A model generated the notes under the pieces. It did no database searches. It saw only the letters and a list, made by a program, of their open reading frames with translations, and was not told the origin of the DNA. The position numbers and the translations under genes were made by a program. A stretch of 64,000 nt of DNA from contig SVIZ01000003.1 of the NCBI GenBank assembly GCA_015069205.1, forward strand, positions 212,046 to 276,045, read 5' to 3'. Each line of letters starts with the position of its first letter. Position 1 is the stretch's first letter. Below are positions 18,094-26,595 of the stretch, one piece after another. The DNA is from Oscillospiraceae bacterium (GTDB lineage: Bacteria > Bacillota > Clostridia > Saccharofermentanales > Saccharofermentanaceae).

Positions 18094-19416
18094 TTACTTA
18101 GCGAACTTCATAAGGCATGTCTCTTTGTCAGAACCCGTGATCACGCCTTTTGCGATATCGCCTCTCGAAAACTCCCTGCCTCCGCATTCTGCAAAAGTCC
18201 TTATGTAATTGGCCGTATAACCCTCAGCAATGGTCTTTCCATCTTTTTCTTCAATCTTCTCGATAAGGATATCCGCTTCTTTTCCGGTCATAGCAGCAGC
18301 AAATTCAGCAGAGAGCCTGTCAGATACTTCGATCAGGCGCTTTGCTCTGGCTTTTCTTACCGACATGTCGATCTGAGGCATTTCTGCAGCTTTGGTGCCT
18401 TCCCTGACCGAATACGGGAAAACATGGATCTTCGCAAACTTGAGCTTTTCAGCAAATGCGATAGTCTCTTCGAATTCTTCGGGGGTCTCACCCGGAAAAC
18501 CCGTGATGATGTCAGTAGTCAGGGACATGTCGGGAAATTCGGCTCTTAAAGCATTTACGCAGTCTTCGTATTCTGCCGTATCGTATTTCCTGTTCATGCG
18601 CTTTAAGACAGTATCAGAACCGCTCTGGAGCGACAGATGGAAGTGCGGGCAAAGGTGCTTTAATTCCTTGAGTCCGCAGATAAATTCAGGTGTCATGGAC
18701 TTAGGTTCAAGAGAGCCGAGTCTCAGTCTCTCAATTCCCGGTACTGCATCGATCTTTTTAAGAAGATCCAGCAATGCCGTGATATCTTTGCCCTGATCCT
18801 TGCCGTATGAACAGAGGTGAATGCCGGATACGATGATCTCCTTAAACCCGCTCTGGGCAAGGAATTCTGCTTCTTTGACGCATGCCTCTTCACTTCTGCT
18901 TACGACTCTTCCTCTTGCATAAGGAATGATGCAGTAAGTACAGAAATTGTTGCAGCCGTCTTCGATCTTGATGAACGCCCTTGTTCCTTCAGGTGATAAG
19001 ACCGTGCCGAAATCGTGATATTCGTCTGTCTTGCTGACTTCAGGCCTTACGTGGCTTGTCTTGTGACCGAGAGCACTGTTTTCGCGCGCGGCAAGAAACT
19101 CTTCAACACGTGTAACGACCGTGTTCTTTTCGCGCGTTCCGATAACGATATCCGCTGGCACTTCGCCGTTGGAGATCTCAGATGAACAGCCCATTGCGAC
19201 AATGACAGCCGAAGGGTTGTTCTTGGCCATTCTTCTTAACATCTGGTTGGACTTGCGGTCAGCCTCGCCCGTGACGGAACAGGTGTTTACGATGCACACA
19301 TCAGCCTCTTCGGGAGAATCGGCAATTATGTGCCCATTATCAAGAAACAGGCGCCTTGCGGCGTCTGTCTCATATTGATTAACACTGCATCCTAATGTTA
19401 AGAAATAGACTTTCAT
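18094..19416 (-). CDS. mtaB: tRNA t6A37 methylthiotransferase MtaB
   Basis: A 440-residue radical-SAM enzyme that adds a methylthio group to N6-threonylcarbamoyladenosine at tRNA position 37. The N-terminal UPF0004 domain has cysteines in TLGCSVNQYE, NTCSVT and AMGCSSE for the auxiliary cluster. The radical-SAM motif is CNNFCTYC in KIEDGCNNFCTYCIIPYARG. The C-terminal TRAM-like region covers about residues 375-437. It directly overlaps the aspS stop by one base, so it is probably expressed from the T-box controlled aspS transcript. Confidence 0.94.
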   Translation of the reverse strand: MKVYFLTLGCSVNQYETDAARRLFLDNGHIIADSPEEADVCIVNTCSVTGEADRKSNQMLRRMAKNNPSAVIVAMGCSSEISNGEVPADIVIGTREKNTVVTRVEEFLAARENSALGHKTSHVRPEVSKTDEYHDFGTVLSPEGTRAFIKIEDGCNNFCTYCIIPYARGRVVSRSEEACVKEAEFLAQSGFKEIIVSGIHLCSYGKDQGKDITALLDLLKKIDAVPGIERLRLGSLEPKSMTPEFICGLKELKHLCPHFHLSLQSGSDTVLKRMNRKYDTAEYEDCVNALRAEFPDMSLTTDIITGFPGETPEEFEETIAFAEKLKFAKIHVFPYSVREGTKAAEMPQIDMSVRKARAKRLIEVSDRLSAEFAAAMTGKEADILIEKIEEKDGKTIAEGYTANYIRTFAECGGREFSRGDIAKGVITGSDKETCLMKFAK

Positions 19417-21164
19417 TACTGTCTGATCTTGATGTGTGTCTCACGGAGCTGCTGCTCTGTAACTTCGCCCGGAGCGCCACAGAGGAGATCCTGTGCATTA
19501 CCGTTCATAGGGAATGCGATAACTTCTCGGATGTTCTCCTCACCTCTGAGGATCATGATCATACGGTCAACGCCAGGAGCCATTCCTGCGTGCGGCGGAG
19601 CACCGAACTGGAATGCGCTGTAGAGAGCGCCGAACTTTGTCTTGAGCTCTTCTTCGGAATAACCTGCGATCTCGAATGCCTTCTTCATAATGTCGAGGTC
19701 ATGGTTTCTTACAGCGCCGGATGAGAGCTCGATACCGTTGCAGACGATGTCGTACTGGTAAGCGAGGATCTCTTCAGGCTTCTTTGTATTGAGTGCTTCA
19801 AGGCCGCCCTGGGGCATGGAGAAAGGATTGTGAGTGAAGATGTACTTCTTTGTCTCAGCATCCCATTCATACATCGGGAAGTCGTTAACGAAGCAGAATC
19901 GGAATGCGTTCTTTTCGATGAGGTCGAGTCTTGCACCGAGCTCGTTTCTGATCTTGCCTGCGCACTCGTTTGCGCGTGCCTCGTTGTCAGCGATAAAGAA
20001 GATAGTATCGCCTGCTTCAAGGCCTGCCATCTCCTTAAGTTCAGCCTTCATGTCATCAGGAATGAACTTGTCGATAGGTCCCTTGTAACTCATGTCTTCA
20101 AGAACTTCGAGGTAGCCAAGACCGCCCATTCCGAGCTCGTCCTGGGCGAACTTGAGCATCTTCTCGTGCTGGCCCTTTGAAAGCTTTGCGTGAACGTTGA
20201 TCGCACGTACTGTCTTTCCGTGGAATGCCTTGAATGTGCATCTGCCGAAGAACTCGGAAACATCGATGATTCTCAACGGGTTTCTGAGGTCGGGCTTATC
20301 AGAACCGAACTCAAGCATGGCCTGTTTGTAAGAGATTACCGGATAAGGTGCAGGTGTTACCTTTGCTCCTTCGGGTGCAAACTTCTCGAATGCAGCCGTG
20401 AGGACTTCCTCACCTGCTCTGAAAACGTCTTCCTGTGTAGCAAAGCTCATCTCGAAGTCGAGCTGGTAGAACTCTCCGGGTGATCTGTCTGCTCTTGCAT
20501 CCTCGTCTCTGAAGCAGGGTGCGATCTGGAAATACTTATCGAATCCAGAAACCATCAGGAGCTGCTTGAACTGCTGAGGAGCCTGCGGAAGCGCATAGAA
20601 CTTGCCCTTCCACTTTCTTGAAGGAACGATGTAGTCTCTTGCGCCTTCAGGTGAAGATGAAGTAAGGATAGGTGTCTGGATCTCCAAAAAGCCCATCTCA
20701 GTCATCTTCTGTCTTAAGAAAGCGATGACGTTTGATCTGAAGATGATGTTGTCCTTAACTTTCTGGTTTCTGAGGTCAAGATAACGGTACTTAAGTCTTA
20801 CGTCCTCTCTGATCTCTTTTGATGTCATGATCTCGAAAGGAAGCTGGCTGTAAACCTTACCGAGAACGTCAACGGAATGAGCCTCAAGCTCGATCGTACC
20901 TGTTGCGATCTTGGGGTTATATGTCTCCTCGTCTCTGTGCTCGATCTTACCTTCGATCGAGATGCACTCTTCCTTTACAAGTCCGTCAAGAAGGCTTGTA
21001 TCACGCATAACGACCTGGAGTGTGCCGTACATGTCTCTCAAATCGATGAAAGAAACGCCGCCGTGGTCTCTGATGTTCTCGACCCATCCGCATACACGGA
21101 GTTCAGTTCCTACGTCCTTCTCTGACAGGGAGCTGATGATCCTGTCTCTGTACTGGTTTGCCAT
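19416..21164 (-). CDS. aspS: Aspartyl-tRNA synthetase
   Basis: A 582-residue class IIb aminoacyl-tRNA synthetase. The N-terminal OB-fold (TELRVCGWVENIRDHGGVSFIDLRD) binds the anticodon. Motif two is visible as FRDEDARADRSPGEFYQLDFEMSF and motif three as GMAPGVDRMIMIL; the bacterial GAD insert lies around residues 290-410. The start at 21164 has AAAGGA upstream and matches the expected MANQYRDR beginning; an upstream in-frame ATG at 21191 lies within the leader. Whether the enzyme is Asp-specific or also charges tRNA-Asn cannot be told here, since no gatCAB or asnS is in the window. Controlled by the T-box upstream. Confidence 0.95.
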   Translation of the reverse strand: MANQYRDRIISSLSEKDVGTELRVCGWVENIRDHGGVSFIDLRDMYGTLQVVMRDTSLLDGLVKEECISIEGKIEHRDEETYNPKIATGTIELEAHSVDVLGKVYSQLPFEIMTSKEIREDVRLKYRYLDLRNQKVKDNIIFRSNVIAFLRQKMTEMGFLEIQTPILTSSSPEGARDYIVPSRKWKGKFYALPQAPQQFKQLLMVSGFDKYFQIAPCFRDEDARADRSPGEFYQLDFEMSFATQEDVFRAGEEVLTAAFEKFAPEGAKVTPAPYPVISYKQAMLEFGSDKPDLRNPLRIIDVSEFFGRCTFKAFHGKTVRAINVHAKLSKGQHEKMLKFAQDELGMGGLGYLEVLEDMSYKGPIDKFIPDDMKAELKEMAGLEAGDTIFFIADNEARANECAGKIRNELGARLDLIEKNAFRFCFVNDFPMYEWDAETKKYIFTHNPFSMPQGGLEALNTKKPEEILAYQYDIVCNGIELSSGAVRNHDLDIMKKAFEIAGYSEEELKTKFGALYSAFQFGAPPHAGMAPGVDRMIMILRGEENIREVIAFPMNGNAQDLLCGAPGEVTEQQLRETHIKIRQ

Positions 21165-21188
21165 ATTCCAATCCTTTCTTCGGGGAAA

Positions 21189-21408
21189 CAAAAAACGCCC
21201 CGAACTTAAATTCCTTTAAGTTCAGGACGAACATAACATGTCCGCGGTGCCACCTGATTTACTTCGCAAAACGCGAAATCTCTTTAAACCGGAATGCTGC
21301 TGGAGTTGTTATTCGTCAGTGGCCTCTTTCCGCTCTGCCTTTCAGCCCGGGGGCAAAGCTCTCTGAAGGCGACATACCACGACTACTGGGGTCTCCGTCA
21401 TCGCATAA
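21189..21408 (-). promoter_or_regulatory. T-box leader of aspS, specifier GAC (Asp)
   Basis: On the minus strand the leader contains the T-box sequence AGGTGGCACCGCGG (21242-21255), an AGAGAG and GCTGAAAGG pair typical of stem I, and a terminator (GAACTTAAA / TTTAAGTTC, 21202-21223) ending in a run of Ts at 21188-21195. The specifier bases GAC fall at 21315-21317 in the 3' side of stem I, opposite an AGTAGTCGTGG strand. GAC is an aspartate codon, agreeing with the gene it controls. Uncharged tRNA-Asp is expected to stabilise the antiterminator. Confidence 0.9.
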
Positions 21409-21414
21409 TGCGTA

Positions 21415-21444
21415 ATACTACATCATTTAAAAGGCGATTGTCAA
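21415..21444 (-). promoter_or_regulatory. Promoter of the aspS T-box transcript
   Basis: On the minus strand a perfect TTGACA -35 box (21439-21444) and a TAGTAT -10 box (21415-21420), 18 bases apart, place the start of transcription at about 21408, just before the T-box stem I. Confidence 0.75.
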
Positions 21445-21459
21445 TATAATAAACTTGAC

Positions 21460-21487
21460 AAAAACAAACCGGGATTGCTCCCGGTTT
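21460..21487 (-). terminator. Terminator of the Asp-rich lipoprotein gene
   Basis: AAACCGGG and CCCGGTTT form a perfect eight-pair stem with a six-base loop, followed on the minus strand by GTTTTTG. It lies 14 bases after the stop at 21501. Confidence 0.87.
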
Positions 21488-21500
21488 GAAAGGTTTATGT

Positions 21501-22328
21501 TTATTCAACCCACCTGTATATCCAGACGGTACTTGATTCACAGCCATAGAACGAATAGCACATCAGGTCACCCTTTTCGTCGCCCGGGTCAAATACCCTG
21601 TAAACTTCAATGGATTCAACATATTCATTGCCGCATGTATCCATGGAACAATAATTCGGGGCATTGTCATCAGTGGGCAGGAACTTTATTCCCGATGTGC
21701 CGAAAACTGTTTTCGTGGGATCGTACGGACCGTCGAAATACATGGCTGCCGTAGCTGTAAACAGATAATCAGCACCGTCGGACATCGACAGTGAAACATG
21801 ATAAACATAAGTTACGCCCGGATCTATCCTTCCCGGCACTTCTGAACAAGTCGCGGTAAACTCACAGCTCTGGTCAGCGTGATAACCGTTATCAGGAAGA
21901 AAATCCGAGTATGAATGGATATATTCATCTGCACCGTATGTTGTCTGATAATCCGGGACGGCATTATGCGGCTCTGCCTTGATTATCTTAGTATCAACAA
22001 GTTCCCAGTAACCATTAGATGCTTCGGGTTCAGTTACGATTACTATATCTGTTTCCAATTCGGTTTCCATCTCGGCTTCAGTTTCTCTTCCCTTCTGGTT
22101 TGTATCGGAATCACCCCAGCCGCTGGAGTTTCTGTCGTCTCTATCATTATCATCATCTTCGTCTTCATCTTCGTCATCGTCGTCATATTCATAACGGTCA
22201 TCATCGTCATCATCATCGCGGTGACGTTTGCTGGTTCCGTTTGTGGTAAAGCCGCAGGAAGCAAACACACCCAATACCATTATCAGAGACATGAATAAAG
22301 CTAAGTTTTTAATTCTTTTACTAATCAC
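21501..22328 (-). CDS. Lipoprotein with a long Asp/Glu-rich stalk
   Basis: A 275-residue exported protein of unknown function. The signal peptide ends in the lipobox GVFASC. Residues about 35-85 are an extreme acidic run (seven Asp in a row, then alternating Asp/Glu with Arg and Tyr), followed by a Glu/Thr stretch. The C-terminal part (about 90-275) is a predicted beta-rich domain with several cysteines (SCEFTATCSEVPG, NYCSMDTCGNEYV, CYSFYGCESSTVWIY). The GTG at 22328 is chosen because AGGAGG lies eight bases upstream, whereas the GTG at 22337 overlaps that site. The acidic run might bind cations, but this is a guess. Confidence 0.78.
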   Translation of the reverse strand: MISKRIKNLALFMSLIMVLGVFASCGFTTNGTSKRHRDDDDDDDRYEYDDDDEDEDEDDDNDRDDRNSSGWGDSDTNQKGRETEAEMETELETDIVIVTEPEASNGYWELVDTKIIKAEPHNAVPDYQTTYGADEYIHSYSDFLPDNGYHADQSCEFTATCSEVPGRIDPGVTYVYHVSLSMSDGADYLFTATAAMYFDGPYDPTKTVFGTSGIKFLPTDDNAPNYCSMDTCGNEYVESIEVYRVFDPGDEKGDLMCYSFYGCESSTVWIYRWVE

Positions 22329-22480
22329 TTTCAGCACCTCCTATTACAGATTTAGAGAAACCAATAACCTACTATAAAAATAGTATAGTTTGAACAGAAC
22401 CCTCAAACCAATAATCAAAAGGTGAATTTGCTGTAAGTATTTTATTAACGGATACAGAATAGGATTTCTAAACCAAAGTT

Positions 22481-23005
22481 TCAGTAGACTCCACGGTCCA
22501 GCGCACGTTCTATTGCCTGCCTTGCATCAGAGTATCTCCTGCTTTCAGGATCCTGACTGCCGCCTGCATTATATCCGCCTGACTGATGGACACCATCTGA
22601 AGTCTCAACTCTAATATAATAAGTTGAAGCATCCATGGCACCGTTATTCGTAAATTCTTCCAGAATCGTCATGAAGTCTGCCTCTGTCAGACCATCTACC
22701 ATACTCTTCCAGTTCTCTTCCGTCATCTCAGATTCGGTTACTTCATAGTTGTCTTCAGAAGGCAGTTCGCCTGCAAAGTAATCATAGTCCTTGCCGTCTT
22801 CCGACCAGATAGTATAATGCGTGACTTTAAGATCGTCGGTGATGACATACATTTCCACTTCCTGAATGTCTCCGCAATAGATCAGATATGTGACCTTCTT
22901 CACATCCAAAGGTTCCTTTTTGGACTGACCGAAGCAGCCGGCAAATGCGAGTACACAAAGCACTGCAGCAAGAATTGATACAAATATCTTCTTGAGCTTT
23001 TCCAT
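22481..23005 (-). CDS. Putative lipoprotein
   Basis: A 174-residue exported protein without a recognised family. The signal peptide MEKLKKIFVSILAAVLCVLA ends in the lipobox AFAGC. The rest is a compact acidic domain with alternating beta segments (KKVTYLIYCGDIQEVEMYVI, YYIRVETSDGVHQSGGYNAGG) and a final amphipathic helix (SDARQAIERALDRGVY). The start at 23005 is preferred because AAGGAAAT precedes it and the signal peptide then begins naturally. It is downstream of the 77-residue gene, whose end it nearly touches. Confidence 0.78.
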   Translation of the reverse strand: MEKLKKIFVSILAAVLCVLAFAGCFGQSKKEPLDVKKVTYLIYCGDIQEVEMYVITDDLKVTHYTIWSEDGKDYDYFAGELPSEDNYEVTESEMTEENWKSMVDGLTEADFMTILEEFTNNGAMDASTYYIRVETSDGVHQSGGYNAGGSQDPESRRYSDARQAIERALDRGVY

Positions 23006-23019
23006 TACCGTTATTTCCT

Positions 23020-23253
23020 TCAACGCTGGTAATCGCATGAACTTCTTGTCGGACCGTCATCGCCTGACTCGTAATGTGCACGGAATTCCATATTGATATC
23101 CTTTATCTCGCGCTTACCTTCAATGTAGTCCTGATACATGTCAGCAAGACCTGCCATGCAGCCGTCACATGAACCATCGATATAACCTATGGACTCTGCA
23201 ACTATCTGCTCGCGCTCTTCCCTTGTCGTGTCTTTTATAAGTAAGCTTTTCAT
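23020..23253 (-). CDS. Small conserved Cys-containing protein, function unknown
   Basis: A 77-residue protein beginning MKSLLIKDTTREEREQIVAE, with a central GSCDGCMAGLADMYQDYIEG and an ending with one more Cys. I recall similar short proteins across Clostridia, some carrying an unsupported purine-biosynthesis name in databases; nothing in this sequence supports that name. The CDGC pair could bind a metal or form a disulfide. Its ATG overlaps the rnr stop as ATGA, so it is coupled to RNase R translation. Confidence 0.8.
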   Translation of the reverse strand: MKSLLIKDTTREEREQIVAESIGYIDGSCDGCMAGLADMYQDYIEGKREIKDINMEFRAHYESGDDGPTRSSCDYQR

Positions 23254-25388
23254 CTTCTGCCTCTTCCTCCGCTTCTGCCGGATCTTCCTCCTGCTGACCT
23301 GGGCTTGCCTGCAAATCCGCCTGCGCCCGAACGGCCTGAGCCGCCTCTGGATGAAGTTACTCTGGGAGAACTGCCTCTTGAAGCGCCGCCTCTGCCGGAT
23401 CTGCCCGAAGATGCACCGCCACGTCCGCTTCTTCCGCCCTTCTTAACCTTGTGAGGCTCTTTCACGCGGCCTTTGGACAAGTGCTTTTCCATCGGATCGC
23501 GCTCTTCTTCGAAGCCGTATTCAAATGAGAAATCAATCTTGTTTTCTTCAGTATCGACCTTCTCTACAACGATTGTCACAGGCATGCCGATCGAGAGGAT
23601 CTTGCCGCCGTGCGCACCTATCGCCCTGTATGTCCTCTCATCGAAGAAATAGTGGTCACGCAAAGACCTGAAAGGAACGAATCCTTCGACCGTGTTTTCG
23701 AGCCTTACGAAGCATCCTGCATCGATGATAGAAGATATGACGCCGTCATAGTGCTCGCCGATCTTGTCAGCCATGTATTCGCAGATCTTGATGTCGTCAG
23801 AAGCGCGCTCTGCATCAACCGCATTGCGCTCCATGTCGGACGAATGCTCAGCCGCATTGTCGACGAGTCCCGCGAAGTGGCTTCTTGAATTCTCGCCGTG
23901 CAGATAGCTCTTGATTATGCGGTGAATATAAAGGTCAGGATAACGTCTGATAGGCGATGTGAAATGGCAGTAGAACTTCGATGCCAGGCCGAAGTGACCC
24001 AGGCAGTCGGAGCAGTATCTTGCCTTCGCCATCGACCTTAAGAGGATCTCATCCAATGCCGGAAGCGCCGTCTTGTCGCCGATGGTCCCCATGAACCGCT
24101 GGACATCCAAAGGCGATATCCTTCCGAAAAGCCTTCCCGACGCGCCGAAATATCTCGCGATATTAGAGAATCTCGCGATTTTGATCGGATCCGGATCCTC
24201 ATGCACACGGTATACAAACGGATATTTGAGGTCGAAGAACTTCTTTGCGACAAACTCGTTTGCGCAGATCATGAACGACTCGATAATGCCGTTCGTGAAG
24301 TTGATCGGGTAAGCCATGATGTCATTAACCGTACCGTCGTCATTCAGGATAACCTTTGTCTCAGGCATCTCGAAATTGATCGCGCCGCGCCTGTCTCTCA
24401 TAGACTTCAAAATCTCTGCGAGCTCCTTCATCTGAATGAGCATCGGGATGATCTCGCCGTATTCTTCATCGTCTTCCGGCTGGGGATCAGTAAGGATCCT
24501 GAAGCACTCCTTGTAGCTCATTCTCCTGTCAGATCTGATAACGCTCTCATAAAGATCACCGCCATAGATGCTGCCCTCGCGGTCAACCAGCATCTCAGCC
24601 GTCATGGCAAGTCTGTCTACATTGGGATTAAGGCTGCAAAGTCCGTTTGAGAGCTTCGGCGGAAGCATCGGGATAACACGGTCAACGAGATAAACTGACG
24701 TAGCTCTTGAGAAAGCTTCAGCATCCAGAGCCGTTCCTTCCCTGACATAATTTGAGACGTCAGCGATATGGACATAAAGCTTGAAGTTGCCGTTCCTTAG
24801 TTTCTCAATGGAAATGGCGTCATCAAGGTCTTTAGCATCTTCGCCGTCTATCGTGATCGTCAAAAGGTCACGCTTATCGCGTCTTCCACCCGCAATCTCA
24901 TTAACTATAAGTTCCGGATCGGGATTGACCGGCAGCGGTTCAACTTCTTCGAGCGCTTTCTCAGGGAATGTCTGTGACAGGCCGAACTGTCTTAAAACAG
25001 TCAGCATCCTGACATCGTTATTGCCGTAGTCACCAAGGACTTCTGTTATCGTTCCCCTGCAGTCGCCCCTGTCACAATTGGGGTTAAGCACTTCGCAAAC
25101 GACGACCATGTTAAATGGCGCGCCGTTCAAGTGATTCTTATCGATCTCGATCGCGCCGTAATCCGTGCTTCTGAAGGAAGGATCGGGGATTACGACACCG
25201 CCCGTCGGAGTCTGTCTCAGGATACCTATTACCTGGTTCTTTACCTGCAACGGACCTCTCGGCGCCTGGTCAGCCAACGTCTGCTGAAGCGCTGTCTGCT
25301 CTTCCTTTGCTTTGATTATTCTGTTTCTTCGTTTCTGGGCTGCGCTCATGTTCTCGGCAAAGCCCGCTCTTCTTTTTCTTTCTTCCAT
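23250..25388 (-). CDS. rnr: Ribonuclease R with RGG-like C-terminal tail
   Basis: A 712-residue 3'-5' exoribonuclease of the RNB family that degrades structured RNA. After a basic N-terminus comes one cold-shock-like OB domain (about 45-120), the RNB catalytic domain with DLLTITIDGEDAKDLDDAISI supplying the metal-binding Asp residues, and an S1 domain (YDGVISSIIDAGCFVRLENTVEGFVPF). The tail, about residues 640-712, is almost entirely Gly, Arg and Ser (GGRSGRGGASSGRSGRGG). The ATG at 25388 has GAGGG seven bases upstream and is preferred to 25436. The N-terminal helix-turn-helix of longer RNase R proteins is absent. Confidence 0.92.
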   Translation of the reverse strand: MEERKRRAGFAENMSAAQKRRNRIIKAKEEQTALQQTLADQAPRGPLQVKNQVIGILRQTPTGGVVIPDPSFRSTDYGAIEIDKNHLNGAPFNMVVVCEVLNPNCDRGDCRGTITEVLGDYGNNDVRMLTVLRQFGLSQTFPEKALEEVEPLPVNPDPELIVNEIAGGRRDKRDLLTITIDGEDAKDLDDAISIEKLRNGNFKLYVHIADVSNYVREGTALDAEAFSRATSVYLVDRVIPMLPPKLSNGLCSLNPNVDRLAMTAEMLVDREGSIYGGDLYESVIRSDRRMSYKECFRILTDPQPEDDEEYGEIIPMLIQMKELAEILKSMRDRRGAINFEMPETKVILNDDGTVNDIMAYPINFTNGIIESFMICANEFVAKKFFDLKYPFVYRVHEDPDPIKIARFSNIARYFGASGRLFGRISPLDVQRFMGTIGDKTALPALDEILLRSMAKARYCSDCLGHFGLASKFYCHFTSPIRRYPDLYIHRIIKSYLHGENSRSHFAGLVDNAAEHSSDMERNAVDAERASDDIKICEYMADKIGEHYDGVISSIIDAGCFVRLENTVEGFVPFRSLRDHYFFDERTYRAIGAHGGKILSIGMPVTIVVEKVDTEENKIDFSFEYGFEEERDPMEKHLSKGRVKEPHKVKKGGRSGRGGASSGRSGRGGASRGSSPRVTSSRGGSGRSGAGGFAGKPRSAGGRSGRSGGRGRR

Positions 25389-25483
25389 ATCTGTCCCTCT
25401 ATTCATTTTTCTATATCTTACTACAACAAGCTTCAACAGATAAGGCGGTGTAGAGGATCATAATGTTGCGTTTTCCGGATTTG

Positions 25484-25575
25484 TTTCCTAAAGCATCTAT
25501 TTCAGGAAAAGATTTAGGAAAAAACTGGCAAAATTTCCTGTTTTCTTTCCTAAAAACGGTAAATCAGGAAAAGGC
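25484..25575. repeat. Inverted-repeat array, TTTAGGAAA word (left of nuclease gene)
   Basis: TTTCCTAAA occurs at 25484-25492 and 25546-25554, its complement TTTAGGAAA at 25513-25521, and the related CAGGAAA / TTTCCTG at 25503-25509, 25534-25540 and 25565-25571. These can fold into alternative hairpins. The gap from 25389 to 25782 has no other gene I can support; it also holds the CCGACAAA hairpins listed separately. Confidence 0.75.
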
Positions 25576-25700
25576 AAAAACAACACTCAGCCTGTGAGTG
25601 AGCCATCATTACTCAAGCCGGCGAAAAAAGCATTGATGATTAAAACATCCTCACCCAAGATAAAAACTTCACATCACCCATACGCACTTCTCAGTCAAAG

Positions 25701-25761
25701 CCGACAAAGTTTGCCTGATCTACCGGCATTTGTCGGTATTTGTCGGTTGAAAACCGACAAA
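25701..25761. repeat. CCGACAAA / TTTGTCGG hairpins before the nuclease gene
   Basis: CCGACAAA at 25701-25708 faces TTTGTCGG at 25729-25736. Right after it TTTGTCGGTT (25739-25748) pairs perfectly with AACCGACAAA (25752-25761) across a three-base loop. The second hairpin ends 21 bases before the chosen ATG of the orphan nuclease gene, so it could act on transcription or translation of that gene. Confidence 0.8.
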
Positions 25762-25782
25762 ACGAGAACTTATACTCAAATC

Positions 25783-26595
25783 ATGGAATACACTAACAGA
25801 TACATCCCTCGAGAGTATCTTGCTCTCAAGATAAACTACTGCAAAGAGCGGCTTAAAGAGTTCCCTGTAATTAAGCTGCACTCACATACACATAACGGCA
25901 TTAAACAGCTTCAGGTTGTCATTGGATCCCATAAGTATTTGCTTAACTCACCAGCCGGTCAAAAGTACTATCAAATAAAACTTGAAAGGGATGCATTGGA
26001 AAACGATTTAAAAATCTACGAAATATATTGGAACAGCAACTTCAATTGCCCTCCGCCTCAAGAATGTAAGCCGCAAAAGATAATCCACTCCTTCTACACG
26101 AACAACTATGAGCGGGTCGTCTTGGACAAAGCTTTTTTCGACAGCCTTAAAAATGATGCGAACACTAAGCACCCTAAATACAAAAACTATCTCTATAATG
26201 GAATTTATTACAGGTCAGCCGCAGAGCGTGATATCGCTGCCTATTATACTGAGAATGGAATTCCTTTTAAGTACGAGCCGGAAATAATGCTGGCCGGACT
26301 GGTCAAACCGATCAACACGGATTTCGTTATCTACATAAAAGAATTAGATAACTGCAAATTCCATGAGCATCTTGGAATGAAAGAATCTGCTGATTATCTC
26401 AGGGATGTAAAGATCAAGTACAACAACTATGCCGGCGCAGGATTAGTACCAGAGCAGGATATTATCTTCACCCATGATAAAGAGGGCGTGCCTTTTGACA
26501 TCAGGTACCTTGAGACCAAATTAAACAGCGCGGTATATGGGACGCTTATCTGCCATGAGTTTGAGCCATATGCTGCTTATCCGTCACGAGTTTGA
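25783..26595 (+). CDS. Orphan PD-(D/E)XK nuclease-like protein
   Basis: A 270-residue protein starting MEYTNRYIPREYL. The C-terminal half resembles a PD-(D/E)XK nuclease fold: YNGIYYRSAAERDIAAYY, then IPFKYEPEIML, then NTDFVIYI in the place of the P-D-F motif, then KFHEHLGM in the place of E-x-K, then a Lys/Tyr helix and a DIIFTHD strand. The N-terminal half has a coiled helix pair (KLERDALENDLKIYEIYW). A longer frame opens at 25594, but its first 63 codons cover hairpin repeats and look non-coding. The gene is AT-richer than its neighbours, on the opposite strand from them, and bracketed by inverted repeats, which suggests acquisition. Nuclease activity is inferred. Confidence 0.68.
   Translation: MEYTNRYIPREYLALKINYCKERLKEFPVIKLHSHTHNGIKQLQVVIGSHKYLLNSPAGQKYYQIKLERDALENDLKIYEIYWNSNFNCPPPQECKPQKIIHSFYTNNYERVVLDKAFFDSLKNDANTKHPKYKNYLYNGIYYRSAAERDIAAYYTENGIPFKYEPEIMLAGLVKPINTDFVIYIKELDNCKFHEHLGMKESADYLRDVKIKYNNYAGAGLVPEQDIIFTHDKEGVPFDIRYLETKLNSAVYGTLICHEFEPYAAYPSRV

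Noticed and set aside
22043..22298. Frames overlapping the Asp-rich stalk on both strands (Met/Thr-rich, Ile/Val-rich and His-rich)
   Set aside because: They arise from the GAT/GAC/GAA repeats of the lipoprotein gene.
25594..25782. N-terminal extension of the nuclease-like protein
   Set aside because: The 63 extra codons span hairpins and Ser/Lys/Pro-rich sequence with no ribosome site; the ATG at 25783 is a better start.
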